A DNA stretch of 64,000 bases from Cunninghamella blakesleeana (lineage: Eukaryota > Mucoromycota > Mucoromycetes > Mucorales > Cunninghamellaceae): assembly GCA_017871115.1 (NCBI GenBank), contig JAFCIZ010000003.1, positions 497,001 through 561,000 of the forward strand. The letters run 5' to 3'. The translations under genes were made by a program, and so were the position numbers. Of this stretch, positions 40,081 through 51,955 are shown in pieces. Position 1 is the first letter of the stretch. Every line of letters begins with the position of its first letter. Below the pieces are notes generated by a model that searched no databases, was not told the DNA's origin, and saw only the letters and a list, made by a program, of their open reading frames with translations.

Positions 40081-42244
40081 TTAACAACTAATGGATTCTG
40101 GAACAGATGACCAAGAAGTAGCAGAAGTGGTATAAATATCAGTAGCTGCAGGGGGAGGAGGAGGGTAATGAGCTAATGCCGGAGATTGAAAGTCATGGTT
40201 GATGATATTATTGTTATTGTTATTAGGTTGTTGTTGTAAAGAAGCATTGTTGTTATTATTCATAATATTGGTAGAAGAACGACGTCTACGATCTTGAGTT
40301 GTACGTTGATGAGTTTTCATATGTTGACTAAGATTATCAGATCTTGAAAATCGTTTATGACATTTTGGATGAGTACAAGCAAAAGGTCTTTCTTGTGTAT
40401 GAGTTCGCAAATGACGTTTCATATGTTCCAAGCGTTTGAATCTTCTTTGACATTGAATAATTGGGCATACATGGGATTTTTGTTGTAAATCGTCATCACA
40501 GCTATCCTGTTGCTTTCTTTTTTTAACCAAAGGAGGAGAAGGATGAAGATCATTCATGGTCATCATAGGAGGAGAGGACGTAAAAGAAGATGAGGACGTT
40601 AAAGAAGAAGAGGAAGATAAAGGATTTAAAAGTGGATTGTGATAATCTTGTTGATAATTGGATGGTGGGGAAGATGAAGCCATGTCAGAAAGCTCGTATG
40701 GATGATGTTGATGGTGATGCTGTTGTTGATGGTGATGAAATAATGGTGAAGAAGATACTTGATCATGATTTAATAGAGATGATACATTACTATTAAATGA
40801 AGAGGAGGCGGGGGATGGAGAAGTATGATTGGTCAGATTATATTGATCATGGATCTATAAAAGGAAACCACATAATGAAAAATAAAATAAATATGTAAAT
40901 GTAAGAAATTATTTTAAATATGTCAAAAATAAATATGTACATGTATATTAAAACTATTTTTATCCATATGGCTATTTTTTATTTTTAGTTTTCCCATACA
41001 TATTATTTTTTAATATAAATTAATTACTTTACCTCATGAGAAGAAAAAGAGCGTTGATCATACATATCAGAATAAGGCATATCAAAAGGCTTGTTGAAGA
41101 TAAACGACTGATGATGGGAAGGGAATCCATGGATCAAATCCTGATGTAAAGGCGAAGCGATGGAGGAAGTAGAAGAAGTGGAAGAGGAAGAAGGAGAGGC
41201 CGACATGGTTAAAGCTGAAGTTGTAGTAGTTGTTTGAGTACTACTGTGGTTGTTGTTGGAGAGACTTCCTTTTTTAGAATGGCGACGTGTGGTAGTGGTA
41301 GAAGGAGTTAATGGTGATGAGGATTGGGTTGCCTTTTTTGTATGGGTGCGATAATGGGCATGAAAATTATCAGAACGACTAAAGCTTTTACCACAACCGG
41401 GGAAATGGCATTGAAAAGGTCTTTCACCACTATGAACCAACATGTGTCTTTTTAAATGTTCGTATCGTTTAAAGCTCCATCCACAATAAGAATATTTACA
41501 TACATGTTTATGTTGAGTATTAGGGCCCTGTTGAAAAGATTGTCCTGATCTACGTTTTTTATTATTACTATTATTATTAACCAAGGATGAAATATCATCT
41601 TGTGGTTGAATCATGGCTGTAGTAGTAGTAGTAGTAGTAGCACCGTTAGTAGTTGCTGCTAAAGGATTCATATAAGCCAAGGAAGAAGGCGAAGAAGGTG
41701 AGTGATGATGATGATGATTCATAATCATAGTAGAGGATGATAATGGAGAAGAAATAGTCGTTAAATAATGTTGTTGCTGAGTTAAATGAGCTGATGGAGA
41801 TTGTTGATGTTGCTGCAAGCAATCATCTGCCGACATGGCTGAACACGAGCTTCTTCTATATGCATCTTGATCATGCATTAATGATGGGTGAGCATTAAAT
41901 CCAAAAGGTCCGACATCCACAGAATACTTTCTTTTGAATTGCATAGGATCCATCATGTTAAGTTGGTGACAAGAAGGAGAAGAGGCTGATGAAGGCGAGA
42001 TGGCAGGCGTTAAAGGTGGTGATAAATGCTGTTGCTGTTGGGTATAAACATCATTAAAATTAGTTGCAGTAGTGTCATTATTACTAAAATGAGGTTGGGT
42101 AGGTGAAAGAAAAGTGGCATTGTATTGTAACTCTTGTTGCTGTGAATAATGGTTTATAGTTTCCATTTTAATATTATTGTCTTGTTGGGTTGATATCATT
42201 GAGATACTAGGTAACTTTTCAGTTAAAGTTTCATAATGAGACAT
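40081..42244 (-). CDS. Four-finger C2H2 transcription factor
   Basis: Putative DNA-binding regulator; I do not assign an orthologue. Two exons (41033-42244 and 40081-40854) join at a phase-0 intron to 661 residues. Exon 1 carries one finger pair at about 248-304 ([20 protein letters not shown], then [20 protein letters not shown]). Exon 2 carries a second pair at about 535-590 ([20 protein letters not shown], then [20 protein letters not shown]). Both pairs share the same layout, FKR-x-EH-x-KRH followed by FSRSDN, and the second resembles Ste12-type fungal fingers, although no STE homeodomain is present. The rest is Gln/Ser/His-rich, typical of activation regions. Each exon alone would look like a separate two-finger gene, but the frame is continuous through the junction. 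Confidence 0.85.
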
Positions 42245-42381
42245 GATTAATGGTTTATTATTAAAGTATAATATAATTTGATAAAAAAAAAGAATGAAGT
42301 TGATTCAAAAAATTTAAAAGTTGTTATGAAAAATAGAAAAGAAAAAGAAAGAAAGAAATAAAGAGAGAGTGAGAGAGAGAG

Positions 42382-42412
<31 letters not shown>

Positions 42413-42725
42413 AGAAAAAGAAATGAAATTATAAAAAAAAAAAAAAAGTAAATTATTTTTTAAAGGAGCAAAGCATAAAAAGAGTATCCTTTTTTAATAA
42501 ATTAAAAGTCCGGTATTATTATGGATTAGCCAATGAAATAGGTTGATCGACAATGTGAAAGGATAATATATAATAAAAAAAAAGCATAAAAAAGCATGTT
42601 GGAACACAAGTCTTTTCACCTTTAAAAAAAAAGGATATAAACTTTAATAAAAAAAAAAAAAACATACCTTTTTTAACATATAGGAGAGAAAAAGAAAAAC
42701 TTTTAAAGGTATATGTATATATGTG

Positions 42726-42766
<41 letters not shown>

Positions 42767-43712
42767 AAATATATATATGAGTGAGTATGTATATATAAAG
42801 GTCGACTTTTATTTTTTTATTTTTTATATATAAAAAAGGAAATCTCCTGAATTATTTAGTTTTTTAAGATCTATCAAATTAGTATTATTGTCTATATTTA
42901 TATATATAAATATATATATAAATATATGTATATATATATATATTCATTATCATCGTAAATAATTATGATGATGATCAGTTAAATGGCTATCTTTTTTTTT
43001 TTTTGTTTGTTATTTATTGTAATATATTACATATTAAAATCTAAAATATAGAAAAGTCAACCTTTACTCTTTCTCCTTATAGGTATCTATAAATCATGTT
43101 TCAACATTTTTACACGCTTTTTTAATCATTTTCACTTTTTTTCTTTCTTTTTTCTTTTCTTTTTTTTCTCTCTCTCCCCTTATATAAAATGTGAATCGGA
43201 ACGTCAAAAAAAAAAATAACAACATTCCTTCCTGTTCTCTATAATAATCATAATAATAAACTGTCATTGTCTCTTTCTTTTTTTTTTTTTTATTATTGGA
43301 TACTCCGCTAACTCATTATCATGCAAAAAAAAAAAAAAGTGTGATGTCTTTTTATCTACTCCCCTTAAAGAGAAATCATCTTTTCTTTTTTATTTATCAT
43401 TAGTTATAATCGAGAGATCTTAATATTAACCGAAACTAAACCAACCCACAGATTTAAACTTGATCAGTTGATTATATTAAATACACCATTTTCATTATAA
43501 TCTCTCGCTTTTTTTTTTTTTTTTTTCTTCTTTCTCTTTCCTTTCTCTCCCTTTTTTTCAAAATAAAATAAAATAAAATAAATAGCCAATGATATATTTT
43601 TCACTAAGGAGTGTTTTTAATTAACACGAGTGGTATATAAAATATACATATATATATAAAAAATATAATATGTAAAAAAGGAGAATGTAATCAACACGAG
43701 GCTTACACCATA

Positions 43713-43745
<33 letters not shown>

Positions 43746-44739
43746 TATACCTGCCTGCTTGTATTCTCCTTAAATGATTTTATATTATATTATTAATACT
43801 TAAATCTCCCTTATGTATAAAATATATAAATGATATTAATGATGGTGATATGTATAATTTCGGTTAATAACTGATTTTGGAAGGATTCATCATCATCTTT
43901 TTCTTTCTTTCTCTCCATGGGGTATTGATGGTTCTTTTTTCTTTTTTTTTATTCTAATAAATTGAAAAAGAAATATACATCTTTGAAAAAAAAAAATTTT
44001 TTTTTTCTTTTTCTCCTTTTTTTTTCATTTTGACTATAAAAAACGAAAACGATGTATTATCTATTTCTTTTTTTTTTTTTTTTTTTTATTATGGAGTTGG
44101 ACCCTTTTTTCTCCTCTCAAGTAACTATCATCATGAAGAATAATAATAAAAAATGTTATTGAAAGTGGCAAAAAAAAAAAAGGTTTTATTTAACAAAACC
44201 ACATTTTATATACAAGTGTAGTTATAACTTAAATCCTTTACTTTCCCTTAATATTGTCCTTTTTAAAATCTATAAAATGATGTATATAATTACTATTTTT
44301 TTTTAAAAGTTGAAACACGTTAAAGAAAGGTGTGTTCTCCTTTCCTATTTCTTTTTTTATATACCTTCATTATATTTGTTTTTTAAAGGGTCCATTTAGA
44401 TGCTATGTCACATGTCGTTCCTTTTAATACTATAGAATGAATATGTTATTGTTCCTTTTTTTTTTTATCACTCGTCTTCTTTGATTCTAGTTGTCAAAAG
44501 TTGATTATCATCATCAATTGGTCATCTTTTTTCTTTTTATTATTATTACTATTGATTAGGCATGTAATACTTTATTATTTCCAAATAACGAATTATTTGT
44601 AGATTCTAGATTATCATTATTTTAAGCTGATGGGTTGTTTCATATTTATCATCAGTAAATATATAATAATTTATTTTTTTTCTGATTTTCCTTATTTAGA
44701 TCTTAATTAGCATTTTGTTGGAGATATCTATTTTTTTTT
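42245..44739. promoter_or_regulatory. Long promoter region of the C2H2 gene
   Basis: 2.5 kb of AT-rich sequence with a (GA)n tract (42364-42412), several (AT)n runs (42730-42761, 43713-43736), poly-T and CT-rich tracts. No reading frame with sense. An unusually long leader fits a regulated transcription-factor gene. Confidence 0.4.
42364..42412 (+). repeat. (GA)n-rich tract
   Basis: GA dinucleotides with a few A interruptions, 120-170 bp upstream of the C2H2 start codon; a CT tract on the gene's own strand. Confidence 0.85.
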
Positions 44740-45307
44740 AAAAAAAAAAAAAAAGGCACGAGGTAGAGGTCGATTTGGGCAGAAAAAAACCTTCACATAT
44801 AATGAGAGAGTTAAAGGTTAGCTTTTACCGTTAGAATGCTGTAAACAAAGTTTCAAGAATAAAAGTTGGTTATTATTTCTATTAAAAGTCAGTAACAAAG
44901 CTACGAGAAACATAAAAATGTTGTTTCCAGCAAAGTTAGATGTATGTTTGTATTTTGTGACGATACAATGAATGATGGTAATGAATATGATAAAAATGTA
45001 TGATATATCATATTATTCTGTTAAAATTAATGAGTCCAATCTGTCCTCTGATATGTGCTAATAATTATGTAGGTATTATTAAAATACATGATCCATTTTT
45101 AGATGTTGGTATAAATTGATGTTCTAGTGCTATTGTATACTCTTACATTATTATTTAAATAATCATCATAAATAATCATGTCGAGTTGGTGGTATATATT
45201 GAAATTGTTCAATTTCATGCTGGTAGGTTCATTAACTTTAATTTTTCAAGTAATGCAATCCATCCAATACTAGAATTGCTTTTTTAAAAAAAGGTTATTA
45301 TATATAC

Positions 45308-45396
<89 letters not shown>

Positions 45397-46870
45397 TGTA
45401 CGTTCGTGCGTGTGTATGTGTGCATGTTTGCGTGTGAATGCTTGAATGCAAGTATATTGTTTTAAAGCTAGATGCCGCTTCTACCAATTCTTGATATTAG
45501 TTTGTTCTATTATAATCAAGTGGGTAAAACAGTTTTTCTTAACGTCTATGCATGGCATAATTTTTTTATAATATTTGTTTAAAAAAAATAAAAAATATTA
45601 AAATTATTAATAAAGGCAAGTAAAAAGAAATAAAATTAAAACTACGTGGAAGGGAAAGTAATTAATAAAAAATATATTTACCACAAATATAGAAAAATCC
45701 TGGAGTACGCAATATAAAATTGATGTATTTTCAAGCTTATGTTAAAAAATAATAACATTCGTTTTTTTTTTTTTTAATAAATATGCTTTATATTATACCA
45801 TTCCATATTTATAAAAATTTATAGCTGAATTTTTTACATTTTTATTTCTTTATATATACAATTACATATATATTAAAACTATCGATGATTATTGAGTTAA
45901 TCATGATAGTTTTTTTAACAGTAGTCAAGTATATAAAATATCTTCATATTTTTGCAGTACAGTTAATCGCCGTGTGGTAAATTCCACTCCGCATAGTTGT
46001 TCAGACAGTAAGGGTCATTGTGTTAAATATTCAATTTAGTTTGATTTTTTTATTGCAACTTTAGTGACATCCTTAGTATGATGATTGGTGTTAAATTTAG
46101 AGATATTACCCTTGATTTTGATTTGTTATTAAGATCCCATACCTATTTTTATGTTTTAATTATAGAAAATCAAGGGTATTTTAATAAAGATGATTACACT
46201 AACTTTATGGGATGCTATTTAATAAGCTTGTTTGGACTAAAGTCAGTTAATTTTAAAACCATACATACCCTTTTTTTTTTATCTATTTATTTACAAGTTT
46301 TTTCAATTTGCTAATGCCACTGACACATTGCTTTTTTTAAAAAAAAAAATCCCAAGAACAATATTTGTACCATTTGTAGCTGATGAAAAATTTTGCTTTA
46401 TTTCATTTTTATATTATTATTATAAATAATAATAAGCTCCATAACTGTTGCATTGCATTTAAACATAGTTAACATACCATTCTTGACTCATATCAATACG
46501 TTTTCCAATTTATTGGTAAACCGATAAGCATGCATCTTGCTTTTATTGTTCTCTGGTGTCTTTAATTATTCTATGAGGAATCCTTAATTCATATGGTTCA
46601 TAAGTTTCCAAATAAAATAAATTTCTTGGTAAATCAACTTTCAAACTTTCTTTAATGTCATAAAAATATTTGTATTTTATAGTTGATAACAGCTTATCAT
46701 CCTTTTCATTTTCTTCCGTCGAGTTGCCGCATTCATAATGAAATTCTCCAAGTGTCAACTTAAAATCATATATAGAGTTGTTTTAATTCACGAAGACGGT
46801 GATGTAAATAGGTTTCTATAATTCTAATATACATTTCACCGCTATTAAATCACATTTTTGATAAAAATTA
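44740..46870. other. Island of decayed coding-like fragments
   Basis: Base composition is less AT-skewed and several short frames look protein-like but broken: plus strand about 44757-44820 (RGRGRFGQKKTFTYNERVK); plus strand about 45960-46040 (VNRRVVNSTPHSCSDSKGH); minus strand 46543-46758, preceded by a stop and a frame change from EMYIRIIETYLHHRLRELK at about 46780-46850. None has an intact start, splice-linked frame or family I know. They could be relics of a transposon or of a lost gene. No terminal repeats were found by eye. Confidence 0.4.
45307..45393 (+). repeat. Compound (TA)n(TG)n microsatellite
   Basis: About 25 TA units running directly into about 16 TG units, followed by degenerate TG/CG repeats to about 45440. 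The longest dinucleotide array in the window. Confidence 0.95.
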
Positions 46871-47082
46871 TCACAGTTTAATTAATAAAAAAAAAAAAAA
46901 GTTAGTGAAATAGAAAAGAGAGGTGAATAATCATATTATCTCGTGCATACAAAATTTCCCTTTTTAAAAAAAAACGGACTATGAATTTCTATTTTTATGA
47001 AAAATTTCAAGTTTTTATTTTTTTCGCCTCTCATTCCTTTTTCTCCCTCACTTTTTTTAAGTATTATATATTTAATTGCTGA

Positions 47083-47357
47083 ATGGGTGACCAAGGTATA
47101 AATCATATAACTTTTAATTTATCTATTTATTTATTTATTTATTTATTTTGAATGCTAATTATAGCAATATAATTATTTATTCATAATAATACAGGATCGA
47201 GTTATTCTATCCTACAGGATATCCCAGTGATGTCTTCTATTCAGTACAGATTACCAAAGCAAGTACGTATACATATTTATATTCTTTTTAAATACTTTTA
47301 TAAAAAAAATAAATGCAAAAAGTAAGATTGTTTTTTTATTAACATATACATACATAC

Positions 47358-47396
<39 letters not shown>

Positions 47397-48968
47397 TATT
47401 TGTAGATTACAATTGAAGAAATACCTTTTCTTGAAGATGCACTTGCTCTGGTAATAACACAACTATAAAATAATATTTTAATAAAATATAAAAAAAAAAG
47501 TGCAGGTTGAATAATATATTTACCAGTTTATATATACATATGTATATAAATAATAGAAAACATATTCTTTTGAAGTAGAAAGGCAAACACTTACAAATAT
47601 TGTCGCATCAAGAGAAAAGATGCAACAACATGAAAAGAGTTTAAATGAAAGAACAGAGAAATACCAAGCCGAAAAATTACAACAACAAAAAGCAGAGGCA
47701 AGAAAAATAGCACCTGGATTTTTAGATACAGAAACAAGGATTCTTCATCCACAACCTTATTATAGTAACAAAACGTTTCATGATGAAAATGACACAAATT
47801 CAAATTCAAATTCTTCAACTACTTATCAACAACAAACTTATTCTGAAACGGTAAATAGTACTAATAATAATAATAATAATAACAGCAATAGTTATCAGTA
47901 TGATCAACTTCATTACCCACAACAGCAGCAAGTAGCGGAAAATCATCATCATCAACATGTAGTCAATACAACATCTTCTCCTGTAGCATCTCCTCCTCAT
48001 CGTTTTAGATCATCCTCTATCCCAGCCGAAGCTAATGCCACCAATCATGCTAATCAACAAGATAAAAGAGTAAATATATATTATGTTTCTATTTTTTATT
48101 TTATTTTTTAAGAAAAAGAAGAAGGAGAGAATAAAAAGAGTTGAACAATTAACATTTTCTTTGATATACATTTATATTCATCTATTTCATAGGCTTCATC
48201 ACAATCTCATTTTGATTATCATAGATTTGAACAAGGTTTAGCACCACCAGATCCTTGGGATACACCAGAGAATGATCTAGTAGCATTAAGATCCATACTT
48301 GGCAATCAAGACAATAAAGGCGAACAAGAGAATCAAAACAATCAATATGCACCAATGTCAATGCCATCACATACACCACAATATTCTTCTCCTTATCAAC
48401 GACCAAACACAGCAAATGTTTATTCATCCGATGGTAAGATTTTTTTTTTTTTTATCTCGTGGATGATACTAAAAAAATAACAACATTCTTTTTATTATTA
48501 TTATTCTTATTATTTTTATTTTTCATAGCTGGACCTTGGATAAGACCTCCTCCTCCACCCCATCCTCATTATCAACAACAGCCTTTACATAATAATAACA
48601 ATAATAGTAATAATAACAATAATCATAAAATGGCACCTGCATTACCACCAAAGGTTTATAATGATACCAAATCATCCTCTCAACCATCCACACCACCACC
48701 CCCTCCTCCTCCTCCATTATCATCCACGTCTTCTTCTTTAATTCAACAGCAGCATCAGCAACAACATGGTTACCCACCAATGGATGCTTCTATATCAAAA
48801 CCTCCATTATTACCACCTTTACCACCTATGAACAATAATGGTTCAAATGAAATGCTAATTCAAGAATTGGCTAATATGGGCTTCTCTCGTTCTCAAGCTA
48901 TTGATGCATTACAAAAAAATGATAATGATTTAGTTAGAGCTACCAATTTTTTATTGGATAATACTTAA
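47083..48968 (+). CDS. UBA-domain protein with possible UMA domain (UBAP1-like)
   Basis: Probable ubiquitin-binding trafficking protein. Six exons (47083-47095, 47195-47262, 47406-47450, 47557-48069, 48193-48433, 48529-48968) join in frame to 439 residues. The first exon is 13 nt. The C-terminal UBA (about 400-439) is clear: MLIQELANMGFSRSQAIDAL then RATNFLLDN. The N-terminus (about 10-60) has DIPVMSSIQYRLPKQ, then EEIPFLEDALALKTYSFEVE, which resembles the UMA domain of the ESCRT-I subunit UBAP1/MVB12 (VPF, hydrophobic ladder, then YDFSLEKK-like end). If right, the protein links ubiquitinated cargo to ESCRT-I. The middle is Gln/Asn/Pro/His-rich. The UBA is seen; the UMA match is by eye and tentative. 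Confidence 0.7.
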
Positions 48969-49716
48969 ATTATTATATATACACCTTTTTTATTGTTGTT
49001 ATTAATAGTATTATTATTTTGTCAAGTAAATAAAAATTTAAAATAGGGTGAAAAAAAAAAAAAATTTAAACTATTAATGTCGATTCTTTTTCGCCACGTT
49101 ATTTTATAATGTCACATGAGTGATACAACTAAAATAAAATGAAACTAAGTAATATATATATATATATATATATCAGGAACATTCTTTTCTGTATACCATA
49201 ATGTCATCTTTATTGAAAATACAACCATTAAATTAATAGAAATAAAGATTGATGGTTTATAGGATATTACTCTCGTCATTATAAAATTTATTCCGATATT
49301 AAATTTGATATATAAAATATAAAAAAAAACAATGGAACATCATCATCACTTATACCTCCCAGTTCATTATCTACATTTTTTTTAAAAAAAAAGAAAAATG
49401 TAACATGTGATTATATCTCATTGACTTTTTATAATTTTAAAATATAATGATTTTATCATAAGAATATATCACTTGATATACTAATTTGCATTAATAACAA
49501 AATAGATTGTATTTATTAATATTCATATATATACATATATATTGACAAGTGCTTATTTTATTTTATTTTTTATTAAAGTATATAGAAATATTTTCTCTTT
49601 CTATCCCCACATAAAAAAAAAAAAATAGATGATCTAAAAAAATAGTAAAGGAGTTTGAAATCCATTCAATGTAAATGCAATAGTTTATATTTATAATAAA
49701 CCGAGGGAAAATAATA

Positions 49717-49753
<37 letters not shown>

Positions 49754-50065
49754 TACATGATTATTATAATAAATGTATAAATATATGTATAATGTTTATA
49801 ATCATTTATTTACATATATATTTTTCATTGGGGTTAACTAAAAACCAACAAATTAAAAAAAATAAATATTTTGATTCTAAAAGCGGAAATCAGGATTTTC
49901 AACCAATTAAATTTTTATACAGACGCATTTCCTATAAATTGATTTATTTTTTTTACTCATGATTTAATTTTTTTTCTTTCCCTTTCTTTTCACTTTTTTT
50001 ACTTTTCTATATTATTATTTAGTATTGTTATTTTTATTACTGTGTATATAAATATATAAATAAAC
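48969..50065. other. Intergenic region
   Basis: AT-rich, with (AT)n runs near 49153-49173 and 49721-49749. Holds the 3' UTR of the UBA gene and the promoter of the TLC gene. No other gene seen. Confidence 0.5.
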
Positions 50066-51398
50066 ATGGAATTACCACCATCACATAGTTCATATAAAGT
50101 CGCCTTCAGCGATCCTCTTATTGTTAAAACGTTTATTACATCACTAGCCCTTTTATTTAGTTGGTACCTGGGATGGCATATATCAGGTCATTTGAAAACT
50201 GAGCGACAAAAAGCCTATGTATTTTCTTTACTTAGCAGCTTTTTAACTAGTCTTGGATCTTTACCTTTAGTTTATCAAGTTTTATGGGTTCAACCTGGAA
50301 ATATTTATGCTATTATACTTGAATGGGAAAAATGGTCTTTAATCACTACTGTCTTTTTTATGACGTTTTTAAGTATAGATTTAATAGTTGGTAGCTTACT
50401 TTATCGAAAACAAATAGGTATGTTAACAGGCTGGATACATCATTTAACTTATCTTGGTCTTTTGGTATGGGTTATCAAACAACGTTATCAAGGTCTTTTT
50501 ATTGCAATGTGTGTTTTAGAAATCCCTACTTTTCTTTTAGCCCTTGGTTCTGTTCATAAGCCTTTCCGCCATGATATGCTTTTTGCTACAGCATTTGTTT
50601 CTACTCGAATTTTATTCCATGCTTTCATGATTGTTAATACCTTTTTATTGTTTCGTTTTGCCCCTATGACTATTGCGTTGACCTCCTTTTTCCCATTACA
50701 TTGTTATTGGTTTTATGGTAAGTTTTATTAAACAATATATATAGCATAGAATGAAATAGTAGAGACAATGGGAAAGTACCATAAAAAAAAAAAAATCGAG
50801 GGAGAAGGAAAAAGAGGGATTGAAATGAGTTTACAATACTGTTTACCAAAAATAGAAATTACCCTTCAAAAAAAAGAAACCAAAAAAAATAGAATGAATT
50901 TTTTAATAATTCTTATTTTTATTTTCATTATTATTTTCAGGGTTCATTTTACAGCAAAAAAGATTATCAAAAGCAAAGAAAAATAAGGTATCGGAAACGC
51001 AAGCCTCTTCACCCTTATCTATTCCTAAGTCAGAAAAAATTTCAGTTAAGGAAGAAACATCTTTCTCCTCCTCCTCGTCATCATCGTTATCTACTTTTAC
51101 TACATCTGGTCTTCCAATCAATACTATCATTAATCGTAGAAAATTAAGTCATCAACTCCGTCGTCATCTTCCTACTACCATTCCATCATCTGAAGAATTA
51201 TTAAAAAATTTACCAGCTTCATCACAATATGTTATGCAACGATTAGCAGATAGTTTACCAGAAACCATTCAACGGGATCTATATTGGTCTTCTGAAAAAT
51301 TAAGATACCTTTGGGACAAACATTCTTATCAATTTAATGACCAACCTCCATCTCAACAACATAATACTCCTTCTAACACTGTTGTTGCGGCTCATTAA
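50066..51398 (+). CDS. TLC-domain multi-pass membrane protein
   Basis: Integral membrane protein of the TRAM-LAG1-CLN8 type, closest in look to TLCD4/TMEM56 proteins; molecular role not known. Two exons (50066-50717 and 50941-51398) join at a phase-1 intron to 369 residues. Exon 1 holds about six hydrophobic segments between 18 and 215 with TLC landmarks: YVFSLLSSFLTSLGSL, FFMTFLSIDLIVGSLLYRKQ, WIHHLTYLG (the conserved His pair), FLLALGSVHKPFRHDML and FVSTRILFHAFMI. Exon 2 encodes a soluble basic/Ser-rich tail of about 150 residues (LQQKRLSKAKKNK, poly-Ser, RRKLSHQLRRHLPTT). It is not a ceramide synthase: the Lag1 motif with paired His-Asp is missing. Confidence 0.8.
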
Positions 51399-51891
51399 AA
51401 ACAAGGCTTTAATTATTTTTATTTTTTTACATCATTTTTTTTTTCTAGATAATTTCATTATTATTATTATTATTTATCGCTATTATTTAACATTTAAATA
51501 ATATATGTATTTTATTTTATTTTATTTTTTTCCCTTTTTCTATTCCCTTTCTCTTTCTCTTTTTCCTTTTTCTTTTCTAATCCCTTTCTCTCGATTATAT
51601 ATATATTATTTTCCTTTTCCTTACATAGTATTATATTTTTCATTTCCCCTTCTCTTTCTCTAGTATACATATGTTCATTTCATATGAATATACATATACT
51701 TATATATACATAAAAATCATTTATTTTTACTCCTTTTCTTTATTTTTATCATTGTTCTTTTTTAAATACAAGTTTTTTTTATTAATAAAAAAATATGAAC
51801 ATAATACATATATAAATAAACACATGTATGAACGTGTGTTCTAAAAAAAAAAAAGGATATTTACAATGAAGAATATATTAAAAAGTCCTTT

Positions 51892-51930
<39 letters not shown>

Positions 51931-51955
51931 ATAAAATAATATATATATATATAAT
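51399..51955. other. Intergenic region between convergent genes
   Basis: Pyrimidine-rich 3' region (51480-51800), then a 30-A homopolymer (51899-51928) next to the stop codon of the minus-strand gene. No gene seen. Confidence 0.5.
51899..51928 (+). repeat. Poly-A run of 30
   Basis: Uninterrupted adenine homopolymer about 27 bp beyond the stop codon of the minus-strand fusion gene; on that strand it is a poly-T in the 3' UTR. Confidence 0.85.

Noticed and set aside
39801..40087. 94-codon minus-strand frame after the C2H2 gene
   Set aside because: Poly-Lys/Phe reading of homopolymers in the 3' UTR.
45284..45487. 67-codon minus-strand frame of Tyr-Ile and His-Thr repeats
   Set aside because: It is a translation of the TA/TG microsatellite.
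46078..46314. 78-codon plus-strand frame in the debris island
   Set aside because: Hydrophobic and open, but no splice-linked extension or family; kept only as part of the decayed island.
50066..50717. TLC protein as a ceramide synthase
   Set aside because: The Lag1p motif with its conserved His-Asp signature is not visible and the length and His placement fit TLCD4/TMEM56-type proteins better.
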